The notes under the pieces are model-generated. The model saw nothing but the letters and a program-made list of their open reading frames with translations, was not told the origin of the DNA and did not search any database. 64,000 nucleotides of DNA, taken from NCBI RefSeq assembly GCF_000237925.1, contig NC_031495.1, positions 59,269,115-59,333,114 of the forward strand. Reading direction: 5' to 3'. Shown here piece by piece: positions 11,431 to 22,377 of this stretch; the first letter of the stretch is position 1; every line of letters starts with the position of its first letter. Made by a program: the position numbers and the translations under genes. Source of the stretch: Schistosoma mansoni. Taxonomy: Eukaryota > Platyhelminthes > Trematoda > Strigeidida > Schistosomatidae.

Positions 11431-12415
11431 TAATGACCATGTCTGTAGGGCTGAGGCATGCCATCCGACTGAATGAATGTTTCCATGTCCATCATTGCTG
11501 ACCTTCTCTAAGTGTTATAAGTTGAACATACATCTTTTCAGTAATTATATACTCCGCCTTAATATCGTGTGATTAGGAAACAATGGCACTGTAAGTATCC
11601 ATCTGAATATACTGTCATAATGAAGAAAATTATATGTAGAACGCAACATTTTAGTGAAGCTTTTAAACTGATGCAGTACTATATGTTTTCGCAACGAAAC
11701 GGGTACGTATGAGGCGAGTAATTGACTGTTTTTGATTTTCACAAACAGTTACCCGCTAACGTTACTGGTATCCCCCCATGAAACTACGAAGACGAAAATA
11801 AAAATTGGCAAAACTTTATTTATGCATCATTACTGCTGGTATACGAAGAGCAACATTTGATGCAGAAAAATCAGTTTACAGTTTGGATATATAGTAACGT
11901 TGAAAATACTACAAAAAAGATCTTATGGTAAATAGTTCCTGTTATGTTTCCACATCTGGTTACATTCCGACCCATATTTTCTATCGTAAAGAATGCCACA
12001 CAAAGACTAGCGTTAGAGAAACTACAGTCTTATCTACTTATTGATGATTCCTAAGTAAAAATTGGCTTCGCTGAATGTTGTACACACTGCTTGATTCGCC
12101 TGAGTAATGAAATTTTTGTGTTATTATGGAAGGTATGAGTGTTATCTATCTTCCATCGACTGCAATGTCTAAGAATATGATGAACTATACAGTTTATATT
12201 TTGAAATTGATCAAGCTTACCTGTAACAGTTAATCTTCTCATGTATGTCAGTAGCATATGACGGCACGAACAACGGCATGTCACAATTTATCCAAGATCG
12301 TCGAGACTAAACTACATGGACGACCTTTGAACGAACCTCAAATGACCTTGAGAAATATTAGCCAATCAGAAGACAGTTAGTATACAGTAAAAATATATTA
12401 TACAAAACTAAAAAA
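11431..12415. other. Unassigned DNA with a dispersed-repeat piece
   Basis: The stretch 11431-11560 (GGCTGAGGCATG..., TTTTCAGTAATTATATACTC) resembles 35885-36025 (GGCTGAGCTATG..., TTTTTTCAGTAATTATATGCTC), so it is part of an unnamed repeat. No coding frame is supported in the rest. Confidence 0.4.
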
Positions 12416-12610
12416 TTAAAGCGGATACTGTTCTTTTGCATGGCTCGAAAACTTCTCAAGGTCAGATATAGGTTCAGAAGTTCCAAAGTCATAGTGCATA
12501 CGGTAGAGGAACTCATCCATATGGCTCCATAGTAGTCGACCTCTGGAACCATGATAAGGTCTCAAAATTTCTTTTAGCCTCGACCACATAGCTTCAATGT
12601 TGTTGGTATT
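12416..12610 (-). pseudogene. Merlin/IS1016-type transposase, C-terminal remnant
   Basis: Translated on the minus strand this gives NTNNIEAMWSRLKEILR, then LLWSHMDEFLYRMHYDF, ending with a stop at 12416. The N-x-N-I-E-x-x-W-x-x-L-K word followed by D-E-F-L-Y-R is the C-terminal signature of the ISXO2-like DDE domain used by Merlin DNA transposons, which are known in schistosomes. Only about 65 residues remain. The DDE core is absent and the upstream side runs straight into telomere-like sequence. The terminal inverted repeats were not located. Confidence 0.65.
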
Positions 12611-12662
12611 GTTTAGGGTTTTGGGTAAGAGTTAAGGTTTAGGGTTAAGGATAAGACTATAA
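12611..12662 (-). repeat. Degenerate telomere-like tract
   Basis: The minus strand contains repeated CCCTAAAC and TTAACCC words (plus strand GTTTAGGGTTTTGGG, then TTTAGGGTTAAGG). This resembles decayed TTAGGG repeats, the telomere unit of schistosomes. It is short and imperfect, so chance or local slippage is also possible. Confidence 0.4.
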
Positions 12663-15216
12663 ATTATGGACGACCTTTGAGCGACGCTAGAGTGACTGAG
12701 AGTGTTAACATAATAACTAAGACTAAATGAGGGTTATAAACCTGTGTGAAGAATTCAAATTATGATTTACAGTTCATGGTTAAGGTTACGAATTATACTT
12801 AGTGTTTTCATCACGAACTGATATCAGCTATAATGCCAAAACTCTATTTACACAAATGGATAATTTGAATTTCGCGCAAAGATCTTATGACCACTTCTCT
12901 TGTAGGCGCTGAATTATAACGTCTCCTACATAATCCGTTGTAAACCGACCGTACGTAAGCATCAGGTACCGAACTTAGCGCCGTGACCTTGAAAACCCGC
13001 GAAAGCTTCTGATTGGCTCGTTCATATAGTTTAGTCTCGCCGAATTATCCGTTTTGATTTATTCAACATATTTTCCTCAGATTTATAAGACATTTAATCA
13101 GAAATATATGAATCATTAAGGCAAACCATATCTGGTGCAGTAACATGAGAAATCTGACAATAGGTTGATTGACTAGAAACTTTCGTCTCACAATGATTCT
13201 TAGTTTGACTTACTTCTAGACTGCTATATTGCTCTATACTGTTTTTCGAGATAGTGTATAAAGATAAGCGATTATTGAAAGCTCTCAACTTAATACGATA
13301 TGAATTACAAAGTTAAGCATTATTTGTAGCAAAATGTACAGTAGTATTACAAGCTGACCGAACGTGTCCATTCTTACTACATTTAAAACATTTAGCATTA
13401 CAGAATATACGTACATTACATGGGTGACACTTGCCACATTACAAACATTTACCAAACTGGCGATCATTTTCGTAACCTGATTATAAACTCCTCAATGAAT
13501 CGTCATCTGCATAACCTTGAGTACGCATGATAAAATGAAAATGTGGCCTAGGTAGAATGAATTCTATCAGTCCAGAAACTGCATCGAATGGTTGGGGGCC
13601 TGCTCGAGTTAGATGGGAATTGTGTTACAAACCAGCTAACTTCGAGGTCACACCTCGCGGTCAGCACTTAAGGTGGATTACTCCTTCGTCGTAACGAGGT
13701 ACTATGGATGCTTTGAAGACCGTACAACACAAAGGACGATATTACAGAAATATATTTGTTGAAGTAGGTACAAGCGAGGGTGTGACCACCACCGCATGGG
13801 CCAGTCCATGATATGCGCATGACTGATGCGCGTTGGTTGTCCTTGACCCTGAAGGGGATCGATTATCTGTTCGATATGCCGTGACCCAACTGCCGGCTGG
13901 TTTGGTTAGGGCTCAGTGACATTTCACTGGCCCTACAATCCTAAGTATGCAGCAAAGTATTTGTGAGCGACAACCAATGGATCATGTTATGTGTGTCCAC
14001 GGAAACTTAGAGGTCATGTCTTTTAAACGAGGATTTTACAAGCAATAGTGATAACTGAACAAATTGTAAAATCTGATGAAAAACGCAAGTAATGACAAAG
14101 ATAGTTACAAAAATATTTTTGGCTTATCTTCAAAGACTAAGTGATGGAATAACAGTATCATCAGTGGTCCAAATGCGCAGATACTGGGAAATCAAGACTA
14201 CATACAATGAAGTGGACAAGTTCCTGCCATTCAAACAAAATCTTCCCGCCGTCACTTGAACACTCAAGACCTTATCGTCAAAAGTGAGGTGATTTTAAAC
14301 GGGTGAGGACTGTAAGGTACGTCCATGTGATCATTACGCTGGGATATCGGTGGAAGTTCTGACGTACATAAAACAAAATTGGATGCGGTGTTAAACTAAT
14401 ATTTTTAGGAGTAACCCAGTTCACTCGGCTTCCCGCCATTTCCAAGCTGAGACTGGGACTTTAACGGGTATATCATGAAGGGATAGGGTGAGTATTGCTC
14501 GTCAGCGTATGTGGCGGTGGGAACCATCAGCGTTGACCCTTGTCTGTAGAACAGCAGTATGTAATTCCCTACAGCTCATGGTGAGATGAAGACTACACTT
14601 AGAGTGTTACGTATGTCCTAATAAAACACCAGTGTGTCTCCGGGATACCCATCCCGTCTTCAAGAGAAACTAGGGAACGAACGATATACTTGTATCATCC
14701 TGATTAGTGGTGGTGCAAACATTATGTAATTTAAAAGCCTAAAAAGACTGAGTAAATGAAGATCTAAAACTTTGTGCCTTTTGCATTTTTCCGATAAACA
14801 ACTATTCCTAGGAAACACCTTGTATTGCTTAGTGTAGTTCACAAAAACTTGCATCTAATTATCAAATCTTTTTCGGCCACTATGGTCTTCATGTTGCTGC
14901 CTGTATTGGTTCTACTAGTAAGATAGAAGTTTCTACTCATCTGATAAATTTATGTCGACAGTGGCACTAGGATCACCAGCGATTATATTCGAATAGAACT
15001 AGCGCTGACAACAGAATATCCAGTAATTTTATTTATAGTGCATTGAGTCCAAGATTGCATAGACTGGTCTAATCTAAATTGTATTGAAATGAATACATTC
15101 TGTCCAATGTCAGCACGTCTCAAATATTTATACATCAATATAATAATTGAATATGATTAACATATGGAGAGATATGCAACCAAATAAAGAAAAACTAGAG
15201 AGATCCATATGTAGGG
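12663..15216. other. Unassigned intergenic DNA
   Basis: No supported gene. A GC-richer block at about 13590-14640 has the look of a dispersed repeat (GGTCACACCTCGCGGTCAGC, then CCGGCTGGTTTGG), but no protein motif or terminal repeat could be recognised. The phrase GGACGACCTTTGA occurs at about 12318 and again at 12667. Confidence 0.4.
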
Positions 15217-15229
15217 CATTTGAATCAAT
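15217..15229. repeat. Target-site duplication, left of LINE B1
   Basis: The 13-mer CATTTGAATCAAT is repeated exactly at 18137-18149, just after the TGAC tail of LINE B1. This marks retrotransposition by target-primed reverse transcription. Confidence 0.85.
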
Positions 15230-18136
15230 AATAATAATAATCAGTAAGGACTCGGAAAGATAAGGAAACTCGTCGTTGCCTCTTAGTCGTCTCTGCCCAC
15301 TCTCCCACTGACTGCAGCTCAGACGATGTAAAAGATGAGTTTTACAGAAAGCTTTCCGAACTTCTCCGAAAAGCTAGGTGCTTTGATGTAGTAATAGTGA
15401 CTGGTGACTTTAATGCTCAAGTAGATAAGCTAAGCGAAAAGGAAAGACACCTGGGTGGGTCTTATGGTGTCGTGGCTAAAAGAACAGATAATGGCGACTG
15501 TCTGTTGCAGATGTGCTCAGATAACCGCCTATTTCTCGCAAATACTAATTTTAAGCATAAGGAAAACATCTTTTGGCATGACGAACCCCGAATTCATTCC
15601 AATGTTGGACCCAACTAAATCACATCGATATCAGCCACCAATGGAGGGGCTCGATAGAAGACTGTCGCTCATTCTGGAGCACATGTTTAGATTCAGATCA
15701 TGCTTTAGTGCGAGCACGTATATGTCTGCGTCTTACTGGACGCAGGAAAGACACTACAAGGAAACCTCTTAGGGTTTTACTTAACGATAAGCAAGCTAAG
15801 AATATATTTCAGAAACAACTAGAAAAACAGTTAGGCAGCCATGCAAGTTGTGCCCACCCTAAGGCAGCGTAAAATGACATCCGAAAACCTGTGGAAACAG
15901 CAGTGACATCTGCTAGTAAAGTAAACCATAAGGTTAGAGAGAAATAATGGATCTCGGCAGCGTCTACCGCACTGATAGATGCTCGTAAACTCATCCCACC
16001 TGGCTCTGGACATAACAAAGAGCGGAATCAGCTTAAGCGCAGTCTAATAAGAAGCCTACGCAATGATCGTGAACAGTGGTGGGTAGCGAAAGCAAGAGAG
16101 ATGGAAAAGGCAGCGACAATAGGTAACAGCAGACAGCTATTCAGACTTGTTAAAGAAACCGGTATTAGGAACCCAACTGCCAGCGAAACCATCTCAGATA
16201 AAGATGGACATATCATCCATTCTAAAGCCAGGAGATTGGATCGATGGGCAGAACACTTTAGGGATCAGTTCAACTGGCCTTCAGCCACACTTCAGTTACC
16301 CATGATCCCCAGTCGTCCTGAATGGCAAATTGAGGCAAGTCCTCCAACTCTCTACGAGGTTGTAAAAGCTATAGGAAATCTGAAGCGAGGGAGAGCAGCA
16401 GGCCCTGACAGCTTTGCTCCTGAGATTTTTAAGGATGGTGGTCCAGTACTGGCAGCGAGATTGACTGAGGTCTTAGGTAGAATCTGGGAACTGGACGTAA
16501 TTCCATCTGTCTGGTCCCAATCACTAATTGTGCCAGTCTATAAGAAAGGACAAAAGTCCTCCTGTAACAATCAGAGGAATCAGTTTGACTAATATTGTGT
16601 CTAAAATATTAGCTTCAATAATACTTGGACGCCTAACCAAAGCTCGTGAAGAGCAGACTAGAGAAAACCAAGCTGGTTTCCGACCTGGACGTGGTTGCAT
16701 AGACCAGATATTCACTCTACGTCAGGTCCTAGAACATACACATACATTCAGACGTCCCATAATAGTAGTATTTCTCGACCTTAGGGCGGCATTTGACTCC
16801 GTTGATCGTGAGGTTCTATGGCAGTGTTTGTCACTGAAAGGAGTACCAAAGAAGTACATTTGCCTTATAGAGGCTCTCTACTCGAAAACAACTGGTCGAG
16901 TTAGAGCCTATGGCGAACTGTCATCAGAATTGGTTACCTCAAGTGGTGTTCGTCAGGGCTGTCTACTCTCCCCATTCTTGTTTAACTTTGTCGTTGACAT
17001 GCTTTTAGAGATATTACTTTCATCATCTCAATCTCCTGGAGTTGAACTTTTACCGGGAGGCTCACTTGTTGACTTAGAATACGCCGACGACATAGTTTTG
17101 TTTGGTGAAGACGCTGACAAAATGCAGAGTCTTCTGACCAATATAAGCAACTATGCAGGCATGTTCGGGATGCGATTCTCTCCCTCGAAATGCAAAATGT
17201 TACTTCAGGATTGGGTTGCATCGGCACCTGAACTAATGATAGGGAGTGAAGTAGTTGAGCGGGTTGACCACTTCACTTATCTTGAGAGTGTCTCATCAGC
17301 CCTTGTGGTTTGGTATTTGACGAAATCTCAGCACGGGTACAGAGGACTCGCCTGACTTTCGCCAACTAGCCTCACTTATGGGGTAGGTGATATATCCGTC
17401 TAGCAACAAAAGGACGGGTTTACTGTGCAGCAGTTCGTTCCGTCCTACTTTATGGCAGTGAAACATGGTCGATAAGAGTAGAGGATACTCATAGGCTACT
17501 AGTATTCGATAATAGGTACCTTCGAACCATTGCTCGTATATCCTGGGACCACCGAGTAAGTAATGTAGTTGTTAGGAAACGGGTACTAGGTAAGGATGGT
17601 AAATCAATTGATGAAGTAGTGAAACTTCATCAGTTGAGATGGCTGGAACACGTGTTACGTATGCCCGACCACCGACTGCCCCGACGTGCAATGTTTCATG
17701 GTGTATGAGCAGGTTGGAAGAAAGCTAGGGGCGGCCAGACCAAAACGTGGCACAAATACATGAAGTCACTGACAAGTGGACTGAGCCATGTTGGTACGTG
17801 TAGACTATCTGATTGGGATTCGCGAGATGATAGCGACTGATGGTTAGAGACCTTGAATTACATGGCTCAAAATCGTTTGCAATAGAGAAGGTGCATCCAC
17901 TCTTTGTGCCCTGCCAAATTCTAATCTTTTTTTCTTCTCTTTACAAATTTATTTCACTGGATTGTACTCCTTGAATAACATCTTCAAACCATAATCTTTC
18001 GGATTACTGCTTATACTCTTACTACTTCTACCACTATGGGATTTGAATCGACAACTGCATCTCTGTGCTAATGTGGTATGGCAACTCGAACTGATGTACG
18101 TACGTACGAAGTTCTACGTTGTAACTGACTGACTGA
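15230..18136 (+). mobile_element. LINE B1 (Perere/SR-type), 5'-truncated, defective
   Basis: A short AATAATAATAAT filler joins the left target duplication to the LINE, which begins at 15242 inside the endonuclease domain. Motifs are VIVTGDFNAQV (endonuclease), then the RT: GRAAGPDSFAPEIF, QAGFRPGRGCIDQIF, FLDLRAAFDSVDRE, GVRQGCLLSPFLF and YADDIVLFGED, followed by LLYGSETW and LRWLEHVLRMPDHRLPR. The 3' UTR ends in (TGAC)n. The frame is interrupted at several places, including after HIDI-type endonuclease words (15618), between 16592 and the main RT frame, and near 17340. LINE B3 on the opposite strand (50613-54537) is practically identical and carries the same breaks. The clade (CR1/Jockey versus RTE) is left open. 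Confidence 0.88.
16528..17355 (+). pseudogene. LINE B1 reverse-transcriptase core frame
   Basis: This 275-codon open frame holds the RT core with AAFDSVDR (first catalytic Asp) and YADDIVLF (catalytic Asp pair), plus the primer-grip region. Its C-terminus leaves the family frame after HFTYLES, where related copies (compare LINE F, 58519-59526) continue as LRSLISPNGLVV. The protein is therefore truncated. Its translation is identical to that of 51394-52221. Confidence 0.8.
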
Positions 18137-18149
18137 CATTTGAATCAAT
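18137..18149. repeat. Target-site duplication, right of LINE B1
   Basis: Exact copy of the 13-mer at 15217-15229, directly after the TGAC repeats. Confidence 0.85.
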
Positions 18150-18254
18150 CAGACAACTGGGCATAAGTTAACCGAGAGAGTTGGATTAATGCATTTGACA
18201 GTCACATACTCATTCAGATTTTGCATTCTAAAATGAGTATACAGTTATGTTGAT

Positions 18255-18930
18255 TTTACATGTCTATGATTTCTATGATTCTGTTTCTGTGTTGTCGACT
18301 GCTGTCCTCCTGTTTTTCTTTCTTGAATCTTGTTTGGAGGACCGTTCTTAACACTGATGTTTCTGGGAGCCCAAGACCCTTTAGGATATTGATGTGGTTT
18401 TCTCTTCCATTAGATCTTGTAAGGCTTGTTACTGAGATCTGTCTTGAATTATCTGGAGTCATAATGTTCTCATCGTATAAAAGTTTTTCGTGCTTTTCTG
18501 GACGGTGTTATCGCAACCCCTTGTGTGTGTGTGAAGGGTGTCATTTCCTCCTTTATGACCAGGATATAAAACACCTCTGCCGGAGTTGAACTTTTCTGTC
18601 CAAATTGTATCCAATGGTCTTCACTCATTTGAAGCAGAGCTAGGTTGTATCTCATAGTTTCCTTAGCTATTTGAATGGTCCGGTTTTATACATTGTCCTG
18701 ACATTTTGTATGCCTGCATTAATTTTTACTCTTGTTGTCAGGAGGAGTATTACCTTCGTGATTTCTGAAAAATCTTGGTTTTCACCATGAAGCATCATAA
18801 CTTTCCTAAATATGGACCCTTCAACTCTCATGTCAAAGTTTAAGAGGCTGGAATGATTTGTTCCGGTTGGTACTCTTTTTACCAAGGTTTCATTCTACGG
18901 GATGGAGTCGCTAACTTCATTACCAAGCCT
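18255..18930 (-). mobile_element. Old RTE-type LINE endonuclease fragment
   Basis: On the minus strand this gives GIQNVRTMYKTG, then MRYNLALLQMSEDHW, then THTQGVAITPSRKARK. These align in order with GTWNFRIMWATG, MRKYNLEVLGICETHW and THTQGVALMLSRKAQN of SR2-like copy 1. It is the N-terminal part of the endonuclease, heavily substituted and shifted between frames, and so much older than the two SR2-like copies. Confidence 0.7.
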
Positions 18931-21391
18931 TCTTTATCCAGGGTTTAGACCAGCAGTAACCCAAAAAATGCTTCAGGCTGTTACCACCAAGTATGGTAGA
19001 AATAAATTTTAAAAATGAGTGGTTTGAAAATAAATCGATATACATATGCAAGGTTTTTAGATATAAAATGAACATATCTTTATTACTCTGACCATTGTAA
19101 AACCATGTTGTGATAGGCAAGCTCGATTATTACGTCAAAGTAACAGCTACTGTCATGATGGAACCACTCATCAACACTTATTACGAAATGTAAGATATAG
19201 GTGGTAGAGCAATTGTAAGTCCTCGTGTAATATAATTACGTGTTACACATACTCGGCTGTTGATTAGCTTGTTACGTTAAACTAGTTAGCAAAAGTGAGG
19301 ATTTTAAAGCTGAACTTAGCAACACGTAGGCATTGCACTTATCTATGAAATCACTGAGTTAGTCTAAGATTATATATGATTACACAGTCTTCGGGATTAG
19401 GATCCGTAAGATAACTGTTATGTTGGTGCGTTAATGGCATAGTGTAAATCAGTTATTTCTGTGAAAATGCATACGTTTTTGTGTTCAAATAAGTTTGTAA
19501 CACAGTATTAAGTAGTAACTGTCATCACTTATTTCCTTTCAGTTCTCCACCACTGTCAACATGGTTATTTTAACTCATCTTTTCGTACAAATTCTTGACA
19601 CGTGAATGTAACTACTGAATTATGATTCTCACCGTTTATGTTATCCCTAATCTTTAGAGATTTGCAGATCTAAGGGTTCTGTCCAATTATAACAAATGAA
19701 CTTCAGTTTTCAATTCCTTGACACTACAGCCAACCCTTCTGTAAATACTATCTATGGAACTATATTATCGGTCTGTAAATTTCATATTATGATTTTCTAC
19801 TTAGATACCATGGACCAGTGAACTGTGGTTAATTTCACTAATTGGATTTCATTTTCTCACAACCATGTGTGTAATTGCCTTCCGCAAATATACAAATTTG
19901 TTGCTGTGTATTTTGCTTATTTCCCGTAAGGTTTTATGTATAGTTGTTCATAACTTAGTTGGCACTGTTTGGTGTTCACACTGGATTAATGAATTCGCTG
20001 CTAATAACTGGAAGTAACAACCATTTGCAAGTCTTTTAACCTTTCTAGCTTGTTTGCTACTGAGCAATATTTTGATAGTTATGGATATTTCATTTCTTGT
20101 ATTTGGAACGTTCCTGTTATTTTAAACAGTCTACTAATTGTTGTAAGTTCGCTTATTCCTATTTACTTTTCAAATTAGCTACTCCTTGTTTTACAGATCA
20201 ACAGTTTAATAATTCAATCTAAACGGTTTCAAATTGCTAACGAAAAGCGATTAAAAACAGATTAAAAACCCTTATTGATTTTTAATTAAATTTCTATGTT
20301 TGTAACCGATTGCTGTTTTTTAGCACACCAAGTCAATTTATAAGTTGACTTAGCCAATTGTTACATCAAATTACATATAATACAAATCCATTCGCTGAGA
20401 TTTTACAAATTTATTCTTATTTAATGTCTTACATCAACTCGGCGCCCAAATACTGTGGAAATATTCACTCTAATTTAGACGAAAGTTCCTATAAATTACA
20501 TATAAATAGACTGAAAAAGAAGCGGCTGGCATAAAATATGTGGCTAAGATTTATGAAACCACATACAGCTGTATTTTATATTTGTGATCTTAAGGGTAGT
20601 ATAAAAGTGATTGAAGACTGCACTGGCGTGGTTGAAAACGAACTCAACGTATACACGTACCCCACAAGTACTTTCAGACATTTCGCGTCACTTTAACCTA
20701 TTCATTTTTAGATTATTAAACTACGACGTTATCTAGTTTATTAATTTTCTACATGTGAGGTTAAGATGTACACCATCTTAAATCGATGCGTTTTCTTGTG
20801 AAATTCATGAACAGTAGTCTGTGCTCCCACATAACCTGGTTCCGAAAGACGCAGTAATTTAATACTTTGATTTTCTCGTATATCATATCAAGATAGGTGC
20901 TAAGTTTCTCTGAATTCATTAATGGAAAAGCATTCAGAACATTGTGCAAAATCCCCTTGGATCTTCGCAGATGCTTATATACACAACGCGTAAGAAATCA
21001 GCCGTAAAGCAACGATTACTTGTAGCTGTATATATTAGAGTGTGTAGAATTTCTGGGTATTTAATACGCAGCTAGTGAAGCAAGATCATGGTAGTACACA
21101 CTCTATCTTTGTTCTAATTACTATGATTTTCCACCATCCTACAGAATATAACAACTAATAAGTGGGATATACTCATCAAGAGTCGGTCAGGTACACTCTA
21201 AAGAACCACACTAAGTGCACTTTAAGTGTACACTACATGCTTTGTGAAACTGAATATCTTACTTTACGACTTATTAAGATGAAGTAACTTGTTTGAAAGT
21301 ACAAAGTGGATAGGATACTAATCTTGTATCACTGTATCTCTGATCAAACAAGCTGATTCTCGTTATCATCATCCCCATCTAGTCTCGCTTG
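18931..21391. other. Unassigned intergenic DNA
   Basis: About 2.5 kb of AT-rich sequence without recognisable protein motifs, RNA genes or repeat ends. Confidence 0.45.
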
Positions 21392-21881
21392 GCCCCCGAA
21401 TACCATCGTACGGCCGAGGTTGGGAAAGTTCGTTCTCTCGATATGCTCTCACATGACCACGCGTAAACAGCCACTCAGGAAAGTCCTACTCACTGCCTTC
21501 TCGTGGTGGGGGTACTTTTCATGAAATCGAATGTCCGGCGCTTTAACCGCGTTAGTGAATACGGAGAATCCACCTAGGAGAGAGTTGTAAAATCCTGATT
21601 GCAAACCAATGGTGCACATGGCCTCCAGAATCCTAAGGGAACAAATGGCGTATAGACCAATGATTGATCACCGACTACCATGAGACTGCATCTTCTGACG
21701 TTACTCCACTGCCTTATGGATCAGACCTTTAGGTCGAAGGATCCGAGTGTGGCCACCTAAGAAAACCACCTGCCTCCGTTTGGGCAGTATTGCAGCCCAC
21801 ACACTAATCAAGTGACTTGTGTGGTGCATATGTATTCGGTGCCCCTTCGTACCAATATTTGTGTTCAAATAAATAAATAAA
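21392..21881 (+). repeat. Repeat D, full-length-like copy
   Basis: It starts GCCCCCGAATACCATCG, carries the central block around CCACCTAGGAGAGAGTTG and ends GGTGCATATGTATTCGG, GTACCAATATTTGTG and an (AATA)n tail. It matches 46026-46547 along its length with visible divergence. No transposon protein is encoded. The 3' tail resembles the 3' end of LINE C near 55610-55676. Confidence 0.75.
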
Positions 21882-22377
21882 CAAATCATCAAAACGTTAT
21901 AGTAGTTGTGTGGCAGCATAGAACACTTACTACTACCACTAATTTTAATAGCCGTGATGATAAACTACACACGTTCATTCTGGTAGAAAAGTAAAAGTTA
22001 GCATCAACTAGCAGCTAAAAAAATCACTCCGGTCATCAAAGAGGTGGTCCTACCACAGTAAACACCAACACAAACGGTTTGATTAGTATCTTGGATGGGT
22101 AGAAACAACTTATATGTCTCTCGATTAAATAATGTAATTTACTTTATAAAGTTCTTTCTAGAAACCTACTTCAATCGTATAATCTCTAATGCCTCAGAAT
22201 ATAACGTTCAGCAAAACTCGTCTGGGCTAGTAAACTCTATCAGCATAAAAAGGACAAGGTTTCATTTGCAACAATGATAGAAATAATATTGGGAAATGAC
22301 ATGATTATTTTGAGGCTTTGTATTTCAAAAGTAGGAAAATATTCACAGAAAAATTTAATGAGCTTTGGTGAAAAAAA
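21882..22377. other. RBM42 3' UTR and flank
   Basis: This lies just downstream of the RBM42 stop codon (minus strand). It should hold the 3' UTR, but no canonical AATAAA could be placed within the first few hundred bases. Confidence 0.4.
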
